Both the position numbers and the translations under genes were made by a program. From contig JAFTDQ010000138.1 in NCBI GenBank assembly GCA_017454075.1, positions 1-19,147 on the forward strand: 19,147 bases of DNA. The letters run 5' to 3'. The notes beneath the pieces were generated by a model. That model saw only the letters and a program-made list of their open reading frames with translations, had not been told where the DNA came from and did no database searches. Below are positions 6,634-13,634 of this stretch, piece by piece. Position 1 is the stretch's first letter, and every line of letters starts with the position of its first letter. The DNA is from Clostridia bacterium. GTDB lineage: Bacteria > Bacillota_A > Clostridia > Oscillospirales > CAG-272.

Positions 6634-7313
6634 GAGTATCTTCTGGGGTATCCCGCCGGGCAGGGGGATATCTTTTCGGTGACGACTATATGCCGCGTAA
6701 TTCCCGGCTCGTCTCCCCTGAGGGGCAGGGAAAAGTCCGAAACCCGTCCGCCGAGCACCGCCGCCGCGTTTGCGGCGAGCCGCAGCTCGTCTCCGGCGTC
6801 CTTTCCCTTAAGGGCGACGAAGACGCCGCCTTTCCTGACAAGCGGAAGGGCAAGCACGCAGAGAACGTCGAACCGCGCGACGGCGCGCGCCGTTACGGAG
6901 TCGTATTTTTCCCTGTGGAGCGGGTCGCGGCCGAGCTCCTCCGCGCGTCCGGCGAGAACAGACAGGTTGAGAAGACCGAGCTCGCGCGCGGCGCGGGCGA
7001 TGAAAGCGGTTTTCTTTTCGGTAGAGTCGAGCGCCGTCACGAAGAGATCGCCGCGCATCACGGCAAGCGGCACGGCCGGCAGACCGGCGCCGCTCCCGAT
7101 ATCGAGCAGTTTTCCTCCGGGTATGAACCGCGAGGCGAGCAGCGAGTCGGCAAGGTGGAGCACGACGGCGCGGCTTTTGTCGGTTATCGCCGTGAGGTTG
7201 GTTGTTTTGTTTTCTTCAATCAGCAGATCAAGATAAAGAGACAGCTTTCCGGCCTGTTCGCCGCCGCATTCTATCCCGTTTTCCGAGAGGACGGATATTA
7301 TATGATCCTTCAC
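6609..7313 (-). CDS. rsmG: 16S rRNA (guanine-527-N7)-methyltransferase RsmG
   Basis: RsmG (GidB) methylates N7 of G527 in 16S rRNA using S-adenosylmethionine; loss of it gives low-level streptomycin resistance in other bacteria. The 234-residue length is normal. The SAM-binding motif LLDIGSGAGLPAVPLAV covers residues 69-85, after the typical NLTAI and HLADSLL stretches. The C-terminus YPRRYSKIKNAPL is characteristic of Gram-positive RsmG. The start is GTG at 7311-7313, overlapping the TGA of the upstream ABC gene, so the two are probably translationally coupled. Its usual partner mnmG is absent, so it has moved out of the common mnmG-rsmG-parAB context. The terminal codons form a hairpin with a plus-strand T-run. 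Confidence 0.95.
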   Translation of the reverse strand: MKDHIISVLSENGIECGGEQAGKLSLYLDLLIEENKTTNLTAITDKSRAVVLHLADSLLASRFIPGGKLLDIGSGAGLPAVPLAVMRGDLFVTALDSTEKKTAFIARAARELGLLNLSVLAGRAEELGRDPLHREKYDSVTARAVARFDVLCVLALPLVRKGGVFVALKGKDAGDELRLAANAAAVLGGRVSDFSLPLRGDEPGITRHIVVTEKISPCPAGYPRRYSKIKNAPL

Positions 7314-9199
7314 GAGATCCCTCTCATCTGGTGAAGATCGGACTGGAGCAGATAGAGACGCCTGTATTCGCCTTCGCGGGCGAAAAGCTCCGCGTGGTTG
7401 CCCTGCTCGATGATCCTGCCTCCCGACATCAGGTAAATTACGTCGGCCGAGCGTATCGTCGAAAGCCGGTGGGCGACGACGATCGTCGTGCCGATGGTCC
7501 TTATTTTCTGGAGCGAATCCTGAATGAGCGCCTCGGTCTCCGTGTCGATGTTTGCGGTCGCCTCGTCAAGGATCATGACGGACGGGTGATGGATGATGGT
7601 CCGCGCAAAGCTGAGAAGCTGGCGCTGTCCTGCCGAGAAGTTGTTTCCGCGCTCTCTGACCTCGTCGTCGAGACCGTTTTCGAGCTGGCTGATGAACGAG
7701 TCGGCGTTCACGTACCGGCAGACCTTGTTTATCTCCTCGTCGCCGATCCCTTCCTCGCGGAGGACAATGTTGCTTCTTATAGTTCCCGAGAAGAGGAACA
7801 CGTCCTGAAGCATCTGGCCGATATGGCGGCGGAGCGAAGACAGCTTTATTTTGCGTATATCCGTCCCGTCGATAAGAATTTCGCCCTTCTGAATGTCGTA
7901 GTTCCGGCAGATCAGCGAGAGTATGGTGGATTTCCCCGCGCCCGTCGCGCCGACGAAGGCGGCCGTCTGTCCCGGGAGGATATGGAAGGATATCCCTTTG
8001 AGGACGGGCTCCCCGGGCTTGTATTCAAACCACACGTCGCGGAACTCGATGTCACCTCTTACGGTCTCGAGCTCTAAGGCGTCGGGGGCGTCCTGTATCT
8101 CGGGCTCGGTATCGATCACGGCGAAGATCTTCTCGGCCGACGCAAACGCCGACTGAAGTCTGTGGAACTGTTCGGCTATGTTCTGAATCGGGTTGAAGAA
8201 CTTGTTCAGATACATGTAGAAGGTCACGACGATCGACGAATCTATCGTATAACCGAGGAGCGTCGCACCCTTCACCCTGAGAGAAGACGCGACGTAGAAG
8301 AGTACGAGGACCGAGCACATGTAGAGCATGTACACGACGGGACGGAATATCCCGAAGACGAGGATCTGGCGCTGTTTTGCCTTTTTGAGGGCGACGTTGC
8401 GCTCTCTGAACTCGGCGAGCTTGCGCTCCTCACGGTTGAAAATCTGCGTGATCTTTATCCCCGAGAGGTTTTCCGAAAGGAAGACGTTGACGTCCGTCGT
8501 GCGGTCCTTCACCTTACGGTGCGCCATCCGGGAGAACTTTCTGAATATGACAGTAAAGAGTACCACGAAAGGCACGAAGCACATGACGACGAGCGTCATC
8601 GCGGGATTGATCACGATCATCGCGATAAAAACGCCGACGAGGATGAAAACGTTCTTGACGAGGTTTACGAGAATGTTCGTGAACATCACGGAAACCGAGT
8701 TTGTGTCGTAGACCGTTCTCGTGACGAGTGTCCCGACCGGGATCTTCGTCAGCTGGGCGTGAGAGAGACTCTCGATCCTTCGGAAAACGTCTTCTCTGAG
8801 CTCCGAAATGATCTTCTGTCCGGTTTTCTGAAGAATTACCGCCTGGACGTAGATGCTGACGACCGATACTACGAGCACTGAGGCGTACGCGAGGACGTGA
8901 AGTTCGAGCTCCTCGAGCCGGAACGTTCCGGTGACGAGCTTTTCTATACGGCCGATGATATACGGGGAAATAATGTCGTAGGCGATGGAGAAGAGCATTA
9001 TGATGAGAACGAGGGCAAAGTTCCCGGAGTGCTTTTTCGCGCATCCGAGAAGCCGTTTTATTATGACGGCGTCGCTCACGTTCCGGTCAAAGCCCATCGC
9101 CTCTTTCGTGTTCTTTACCGACGCGTATGCGATTATGAAGGCGACGGACAGGGCGAGAACGACCGCGCCGACGAATATCAGAGGATAAAAATCACGCAT
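7310..9199 (-). CDS. ABC exporter half-transporter, canonical-site subunit of a heterodimer
   Basis: The 629-residue protein fuses a six-helix exporter domain to a nucleotide-binding domain, as in multidrug/lipid half-transporters of the MsbA/BmrD type. An extra N-terminal hydrophobic segment (FYPLIFVGAVVLALSVAF) precedes the core. The ATPase has Walker A GATGAGKST (417-425, Lys423), signature FSAGQRQ, Walker B VMILDEA with catalytic Glu546, and the H-loop VAHRLSTI. It overlaps the end of the partner ABC gene by 8 bp and the start of rsmG by 4 bp. It most likely pairs with the upstream half-transporter. The substrate cannot be told from sequence; drugs, lipids or peptides are possible. Confidence 0.93.
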   Translation of the reverse strand: MRDFYPLIFVGAVVLALSVAFIIAYASVKNTKEAMGFDRNVSDAVIIKRLLGCAKKHSGNFALVLIIMLFSIAYDIISPYIIGRIEKLVTGTFRLEELELHVLAYASVLVVSVVSIYVQAVILQKTGQKIISELREDVFRRIESLSHAQLTKIPVGTLVTRTVYDTNSVSVMFTNILVNLVKNVFILVGVFIAMIVINPAMTLVVMCFVPFVVLFTVIFRKFSRMAHRKVKDRTTDVNVFLSENLSGIKITQIFNREERKLAEFRERNVALKKAKQRQILVFGIFRPVVYMLYMCSVLVLFYVASSLRVKGATLLGYTIDSSIVVTFYMYLNKFFNPIQNIAEQFHRLQSAFASAEKIFAVIDTEPEIQDAPDALELETVRGDIEFRDVWFEYKPGEPVLKGISFHILPGQTAAFVGATGAGKSTILSLICRNYDIQKGEILIDGTDIRKIKLSSLRRHIGQMLQDVFLFSGTIRSNIVLREEGIGDEEINKVCRYVNADSFISQLENGLDDEVRERGNNFSAGQRQLLSFARTIIHHPSVMILDEATANIDTETEALIQDSLQKIRTIGTTIVVAHRLSTIRSADVIYLMSGGRIIEQGNHAELFAREGEYRRLYLLQSDLHQMRGIS

Positions 9200-10979
9200 T
9201 GCCGGCCACCTTTTCCTGTTCCTCGAGCTGCTGGAGCTCTACCGTGCGGCGGTATTCGGGACAGTTTTCAAGAAGTTCTTCGTGCGTTCCCGACATAAGG
9301 ACGCGCCCGCCCTCCGTGAAAATGATCCTGTCCATCTGCTCGACGGTCGAGACGCGGTGCGCGATCAGTATCGTCGTGCATCCGCGGCGCCGCGCGCGGA
9401 GGTTATCGATTATCTTCCGCTCGGTCACGGTGTCGACGGCCGAAACCGAATCGTCGAGAATGAGTATTTTTGCGTTTTTGAGTATCGCGCGGGCGATCGA
9501 GATGCGCTGCTTCTGTCCGCCCGAGACGGTCACGCCGCGTTCGCCGAGGACGGTGTCATACCCATCGTTGAATTCGGAGATGTTGCCGTCTATGTCTGCG
9601 GCGACGGCGGCGTCGGTCACATCGGAATCCGTCGCTCCGTCGGTTGAAAAGGCAATGTTGCCCTTTATCGTGTCGGAGAACAGGAAATTGTCCTGAGGAA
9701 CGTAAGCGCAGGCGTCGCGCACCTCCCTTATCGGGACCGAGTTGACGTCCCTGCCGTCGATGAAGAGCGTGCCGTCAGGGACGTTATAAGTCCTCAGGAT
9801 AAGGTCCGTGAGGGTCGTTTTCCCCGAACCCGTGCGCCCGATGATCCCGACGTTCTCGCCCGCTTTTATCGTTACCGAGACGTCGTGAAGCGAATCGTGA
9901 GAAGCTCCGGGATAACGGAAGGTGAGCCCGCGGAATTCGATCTCGCCCCGGATCTCCGATCCGAAGGGAGCGACGTCGGGGGAGTCGGCGACGTCGGGCT
10001 TCGTGTCGAGCAGCTCGCTCACGCGGCGGAGCGAGGCGCGGCCCTGTGACGTCATGTCGACGAGCTCAGAGACGGCCATTATCGGCCAGATCATAGTCGT
10101 GAAATAACCGATGAACTCGACGAGCCGGCCGGGGTCGAAGGCCCCGGTATATACGAGATATCCACCGTATCCGAGGATGACGCATACGACGGACTCGGCG
10201 AAGAACATCACCATCACGTTGAAAAGCGTGGACGCCTTTACGTACTCCACGTTTGCCTTTTCGTTGTTCTTGTTCAGGCGGCTGTACGCCGAGAGCTCCT
10301 TGGCTTCCTTGACGAACGCTTTTATCACGGCGATCCCGGAATAGCTCTCCTGTGCAAAGTCGGAGAGCGAGGAAAACGCCGCCTGCCGCTCGTCCCATTT
10401 TTTTGTCAGTTTTTTCCCGACGAGTATCGACAGAACGATGAGTATCGCCATCGGTATCATTGCGAAGCCCGTCATTACGGGATTCATGCGGAACATCTTG
10501 AAAAAAGCCGAGCCGCCGAGGAAGAGCGCGTCGCAGAGCACGAGAAGCCCGCCCCCGAAGCAGTCCTGTATCGTTTCGAGGTCGTTCGTGTAGAACGACA
10601 TGAGATTTCCGACCTTGTTGACGTTATAATACTGCTGCGACAGGTCCTTGCATCTGTCGAACATCTCGTCCCTTATCGAGGTCTCGACCGAAATGGCCGA
10701 GCCGAAGAAGCATATCCTCCAGAGAAATCTTCCGAGAACGAGCAGAAGTATCACGACGATGAGCGGGAAGCATATCTCCCTAAGCACGAAATCCATGTCG
10801 AAAGTGACGGCGACGCCGTCCATCACGTTGCTCCCGTCGTTGAGGCCGTTTATAATGAGTCTGTAGAACTCCGGCACCTTGAGCTGCGCAACGTCGACGA
10901 CGATAAGCGAAAGGACCCCGAGCAGAAGCACGGGGAGATGCCTTATATAGTATTTGTTGATGTGTTTTCCGAATATCAA
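9192..10979 (-). CDS. ABC exporter half-transporter, degenerate-site subunit of a heterodimer
   Basis: This 595-residue half-transporter has six transmembrane helices and an ATPase domain with Walker A GRTGSGKTT (Lys387), signature VSGGQKQR and H-loop LIAHRVST. Its Walker B reads ILILDDSVSAVD, so the catalytic Glu is Asp510. That is the hallmark of the degenerate-site subunit in heterodimeric exporters such as BmrCD and TM287/288. With the canonical partner directly downstream (8-bp overlap), this strongly supports a heterodimer with one consensus ATP site. The start is TTG at 10977-10979; an in-frame TAA lies just upstream and no ATG fits, but the ribosome site is weak. A 12-bp palindrome sits 5 bp before the start. 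Confidence 0.93.
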   Translation of the reverse strand: MIFGKHINKYYIRHLPVLLLGVLSLIVVDVAQLKVPEFYRLIINGLNDGSNVMDGVAVTFDMDFVLREICFPLIVVILLLVLGRFLWRICFFGSAISVETSIRDEMFDRCKDLSQQYYNVNKVGNLMSFYTNDLETIQDCFGGGLLVLCDALFLGGSAFFKMFRMNPVMTGFAMIPMAILIVLSILVGKKLTKKWDERQAAFSSLSDFAQESYSGIAVIKAFVKEAKELSAYSRLNKNNEKANVEYVKASTLFNVMVMFFAESVVCVILGYGGYLVYTGAFDPGRLVEFIGYFTTMIWPIMAVSELVDMTSQGRASLRRVSELLDTKPDVADSPDVAPFGSEIRGEIEFRGLTFRYPGASHDSLHDVSVTIKAGENVGIIGRTGSGKTTLTDLILRTYNVPDGTLFIDGRDVNSVPIREVRDACAYVPQDNFLFSDTIKGNIAFSTDGATDSDVTDAAVAADIDGNISEFNDGYDTVLGERGVTVSGGQKQRISIARAILKNAKILILDDSVSAVDTVTERKIIDNLRARRRGCTTILIAHRVSTVEQMDRIIFTEGGRVLMSGTHEELLENCPEYRRTVELQQLEEQEKVAGNA

Positions 10980-10984
10980 ATCTG

Positions 10985-10996
10985 TTTACCGGTAAA
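10985..10996. promoter_or_regulatory. 12-bp perfect palindrome before the ABC exporter pair
   Basis: TTTACCGGTAAA is a perfect inverted repeat located 5 bp upstream of the TTG start of the exporter operon. It also overlaps the T-run of the preceding terminator. It could be an operator, but the short length and AT-rich flanks leave room for chance. Confidence 0.3.
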
Positions 10997-11031
10997 AATC
11001 TCATCCCGCCCCCGGAAATCCGGGGCGCGGG
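10994..11031 (-). terminator. Intrinsic terminator of the Ig-like surface-protein gene
   Basis: On the minus strand a strong GC hairpin (11005-11031, arms CCCGCGCCCCGG and CCGGGGGCGGG with one bulge) is followed by ATGAGATTTTTA. It lies 25 bp after the stop codon of the surface-protein gene and only 26 bp before the exporter start, so some read-through into the exporter genes is likely. Confidence 0.6.
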
Positions 11032-11055
11032 ACCGATCGGTTTTAAGAAGCGGCT

Positions 11056-12627
11056 TTATCTGCCGTTCAGCTTTTCTTTGGCGTTGACGCGGCCGATGAG
11101 CACGGCGGCGACTACTATGACGAGGATCGACGCGAGCACGCCTAGCCCGACGATTATGACTGTTCTCAGCGGAACGGTCGGCTCCGCGGAGTCTTTTCCG
11201 TTTTCGGGGGATTTTGTCGACGGGGCTTCGTTCGTCCCGTCCGGCTGTTTGCCAGTTCCGGGCTGCGAGCCGCTCTGATCCCCGGCAACGTGCGAATCTT
11301 TTTCGTAAATAACCGGGATAAGATCGGAGTAAACGGGCTGGGAAAGCCCCGACGCGCGGTTGTTCCATACGGCGACGGCGTAATACACGGTGCCCTCCGT
11401 CTGTGGAACGGTGAGGAACGGTCCCGTCACGTCGGTGACGGTCTCGTCGGGGAATATCGCCATGATCGTCGAGATGTCGTTCACCGTCGTACTGTACCAC
11501 TGATAGGTGAGCGAGCCCCCGTCCGTCGAATGTGCGGTCACCGAAAGGGTGACCGGCGTGCCGGTCTTTACGGCGCCTTCGGGGAAGGTGACCGAGTCGA
11601 TATGCGGGATCGCCGGCGCGCCCTCTACGAACACGTCGAAGGAGACGGTCTGCCCCTCGTATATCAGCGTGATCCTGTTGTTCCCGTATTTCGTGAGGGT
11701 CGTCGGGCTGACCCCCATGCCCTTGCCGTCGATGACGTCGGCAAAGCCCATATCGGTATAATAGCGTACCCTGAGCCCTTTGAGCGAAACGGCGTCGCCG
11801 AGGAAATACGAGGTCTTCTTCGGCATATCGATGATCTCAAGCCCTGCGCCCTGCTCCGGCTGTTCCTCGCCCTGTTTGGTTACCATGACGTGTATCGGCG
11901 AGGAATAAGAGATCGAGGCGTTCATTCCGTCAGCCGTCTGGACCTCGACGCCGAGCACGTAGTAATAGTCGCCGGGCTTGTTCTCGGTCAGGGTGATACT
12001 GTTTTTTGCCGGCGCGTCGAGGATCGCTTTGATCTCCTCGAGCTTTCCGTTCGGCGTTTCATACCATATCGGCGTGTGGGCGCCCTGCGCGTTCTGCAGG
12101 TAGCTGCACTCGATGGTGAACGGCTTGCCCGCCGTGGCTGAGATCTCGCTCGGGACGGAGGTGAACTCGGGAGGCGCCGGAGTGTATGCCGGGTCAGAGA
12201 CGAGTATCGTCGCGCGCGTGCTCTCGGCGAAATGAGTTTCGTCGGACTTTACGACGCAGTATATCTCGACCCCGTCGAGCCCCTTTCCCGGGTTGGCGAG
12301 CATTATCGTCGTGCCGACAAAGCCGGAGCCCTCTTTGTCAAAGTCTCCGAACGGGAACTTCGAGGGCTCTTCGATCACGTATCCGGCGGGGAAGTCCATC
12401 CCGTTATAGAAAAAATACCATTCTCTGGAAAACTCCGTCCCATACTCGGTGTTTTCATTTGAGCATCTGCAGGAGTATACAGCGGCCGGCGCGTTGTCCG
12501 GCCAGCTTACGGACTGCGGATTAAGCGAAATGACGGGAGTCTTCGCGGCGGACGGGAATACCGTCAGCAGAGCGGCGAGGAGCGCCGCGGCGAGCGTCAG
12601 AACGACTGTTTTACTGAACTTTTCCAT
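11056..12627 (-). CDS. Secreted membrane-anchored surface protein with bacterial Ig-like domains
   Basis: The protein has a signal peptide (hydrophobic VVLTLAAALLAALLTVFPSAA), a large extracellular part, a Gly/Pro/Ser/Asn-rich spacer and one C-terminal membrane helix (TVIIVGLGVLASILVIVVAA) with a short basic tail. There is no LPXTG. One module, about GLEIIDMPKKTSYFLGDAV to the end of GQTVSFDVFV, matches the Big_3 Ig-like pattern; other segments (SVPSEISATAGKPFTIEC, LTYQWY) also look like Ig-type strands. I prefer the ATG at 12627 (523 residues) because GAGGG sits 7 bases upstream; an ATG at 12651 lacks a ribosome site. The start overlaps the yqeG end by 17 bp, so it is in the yqeG transcript. 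No catalytic motif is visible; adhesion or a structural role is an inference. Confidence 0.8.
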   Translation of the reverse strand: MEKFSKTVVLTLAAALLAALLTVFPSAAKTPVISLNPQSVSWPDNAPAAVYSCRCSNENTEYGTEFSREWYFFYNGMDFPAGYVIEEPSKFPFGDFDKEGSGFVGTTIMLANPGKGLDGVEIYCVVKSDETHFAESTRATILVSDPAYTPAPPEFTSVPSEISATAGKPFTIECSYLQNAQGAHTPIWYETPNGKLEEIKAILDAPAKNSITLTENKPGDYYYVLGVEVQTADGMNASISYSSPIHVMVTKQGEEQPEQGAGLEIIDMPKKTSYFLGDAVSLKGLRVRYYTDMGFADVIDGKGMGVSPTTLTKYGNNRITLIYEGQTVSFDVFVEGAPAIPHIDSVTFPEGAVKTGTPVTLSVTAHSTDGGSLTYQWYSTTVNDISTIMAIFPDETVTDVTGPFLTVPQTEGTVYYAVAVWNNRASGLSQPVYSDLIPVIYEKDSHVAGDQSGSQPGTGKQPDGTNEAPSTKSPENGKDSAEPTVPLRTVIIVGLGVLASILVIVVAAVLIGRVNAKEKLNGR

Positions 12628-13141
12628 GTTTTTTCCCTCTGATCTTTTCATATCTGCGTTTTATCGGGACCTCGAGAAGGCGCTTGAACCTGAAAAACAG
12701 CGTCTTTTTGTCCTTTATCGGCTCGACGAGAATCGTGACCCCGGCGCCGAGCTTTTTTCCGAGGCGTATATCCGTGAAGATCTGATCGCCTATCACGGCG
12801 GTTTCGCGCGGCGAAACGCCGAGCGCGTTCATTGCCCGGCGGCTTTTTCCGGTAAGGGGCTTGCCCGCTTTCCATTCGGCGACGAAGCCGAGCATTGAGT
12901 TGAACCGCTCGACCCTTTCGCGTTCGTTGTTCGAAATGAAGGCGACGGAAATGCCGGCGTCCCCGAGTTTACCGAGCCAGCCGAGGACGGGCGCGGTGGG
13001 CTCGGGGTCGTCGTACGTGACGAGCGTGTTGTCGATATCGAGAAGGACCGCCCTCACTCCGAGGCCTCTGAGCCATTCGGGGTCGATCTCATATACGTCC
13101 CGGAATCTGTGGTCCGGGCACAAAAGACGGTCTGTCAGCAA
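12611..13141 (-). CDS. yqeG: YqeG family HAD IIIA-type phosphatase
   Basis: The 176-residue protein has the HAD phosphatase motifs in order: motif I DIDNTL with Asp35 (nucleophile) and Asp37, motif II ISNN, the Lys of GKPLTGKSRR, and motif IV GDQIFTDI. The N-terminus LCPDHRFRDVYEIDPEWLRG is typical of YqeG. The family is related to GEP4-type phosphatidylglycerophosphate phosphatases, so a role in phospholipid synthesis is plausible but unproven. The start is TTG at 13139-13141 with GGGGGTGA upstream at proper spacing. The gene follows a perfect-consensus promoter. Its usual Firmicute neighbours (yqeH, aroE) are absent; instead it leads into a surface-protein gene. Confidence 0.93.
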   Translation of the reverse strand: MLTDRLLCPDHRFRDVYEIDPEWLRGLGVRAVLLDIDNTLVTYDDPEPTAPVLGWLGKLGDAGISVAFISNNERERVERFNSMLGFVAEWKAGKPLTGKSRRAMNALGVSPRETAVIGDQIFTDIRLGKKLGAGVTILVEPIKDKKTLFFRFKRLLEVPIKRRYEKIRGKKHGKVQ

Positions 13142-13160
13142 ATGAAATCACCCCCGGCGA

Positions 13161-13189
13161 ATTATATCATATACTATGTTGTTTGTCAA
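13161..13189 (-). promoter_or_regulatory. Perfect-consensus sigma-A promoter of yqeG
   Basis: On the minus strand TTGACA (13184-13189) and TATAAT (13161-13166) are separated by exactly 17 bp. The start codon is about 20 bp downstream of the -10, leaving a very short leader that contains the ribosome site. High constitutive transcription of yqeG and the surface-protein gene is expected. Confidence 0.9.
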
Positions 13190-13244
13190 TTATAAAGATT
13201 TCCCAAAGTCGTGCATAGGTAAAAACTGTTGAAAAAAACAGAGT

Positions 13245-13439
13245 ATGTCGCATTATCTTACCGAGGGATATTACACGATCGAATCATACCCGGGCTCGGT
13301 CGAATCGTACCTTCTCGGAGATTTTGAATCCGGAGTACTTACCAGGAAGGTGGATATTCATCCCGAATGGATCTGTTTCAACGTGGAGATCCTGCAGGAA
13401 AAATTTGTCAGCACGAGTACTCCGATAAGCGCCGGATGA
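13245..13439 (+). CDS. Doubtful small ORF, 64 residues
   Basis: The ORF starts ATG (MSHYLTEGYYTIESYPGS) and ends with TGA at 13437-13439; an in-frame TGA at 13230 blocks any longer start. The product is acidic and aromatic-rich, with no signal peptide or membrane helix, and I do not recognise it. Base composition is less GC-rich than that of neighbours. No convincing ribosome site precedes it (only CAGAG). In its favour, a strong intrinsic terminator follows 14 bp after the stop. It could be a real small protein, a fragment of a lost gene, or part of a non-coding transcript. Confidence 0.35.
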   Translation: MSHYLTEGYYTIESYPGSVESYLLGDFESGVLTRKVDIHPEWICFNVEILQEKFVSTSTPISAG

Positions 13440-13453
13440 CAGATAATAATGTT

Positions 13454-13486
13454 AAAATCGCCGCGAAACCCGCGGCGATTTTCTTT
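13454..13486 (+). terminator. Intrinsic terminator after the 64-aa ORF
   Basis: A perfect 12-bp stem (AAAATCGCCGCG / CGCGGCGATTTT, 5-base loop) at 13454-13482 is followed by CTTT. The A- and T-rich bases at the stem foot could allow function in both directions. No annotated gene other than the 64-aa ORF uses it, which suggests a plus-strand transcript from the 13190-13440 region. Confidence 0.7.
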
Positions 13487-13570
13487 GGAGAAACGGCGGA
13501 TCGGGAAAGCGCGCGGCATTGCACAGACTCAAAACACGGGACGAAAAAAAACGACCGGCGGCGCGCCCGC

Positions 13571-13599
13571 TTGATTATCCGGCGCAAAAGTAGTAAAAT
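13571..13599 (+). promoter_or_regulatory. Probable sigma-A promoter of the SLC13-type permease
   Basis: TTGATT (13571-13576) and TAAAAT (13594-13599) are separated by 17 bp, 35 bp upstream of the permease ATG. The rest of the gap from 13487 to 13570 shows no recognisable element. Confidence 0.6.
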
Positions 13600-13634
13600 A
13601 TCCGCGCCGCGGCAGGGAGCCGCGGGAACGGAAC

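Noticed and set aside
7202..8077. 291-codon plus-strand frame opposite rsmG and the ABC gene
   Set aside because: Both minus-strand genes have complete family motifs here; the plus-strand product has none.
11290..12141. 283-codon plus-strand frame opposite the Ig-like surface protein
   Set aside because: The product is Arg/Gly/Asp-rich with no domain, while the minus strand has a signal peptide, Ig-like module and membrane helix.
12628..12651. Eight extra N-terminal codons for the Ig-like surface protein
   Set aside because: The ATG at 12651 has no ribosome site, whereas the ATG at 12627 has GAGGG 7 bases upstream and begins directly with a signal peptide.
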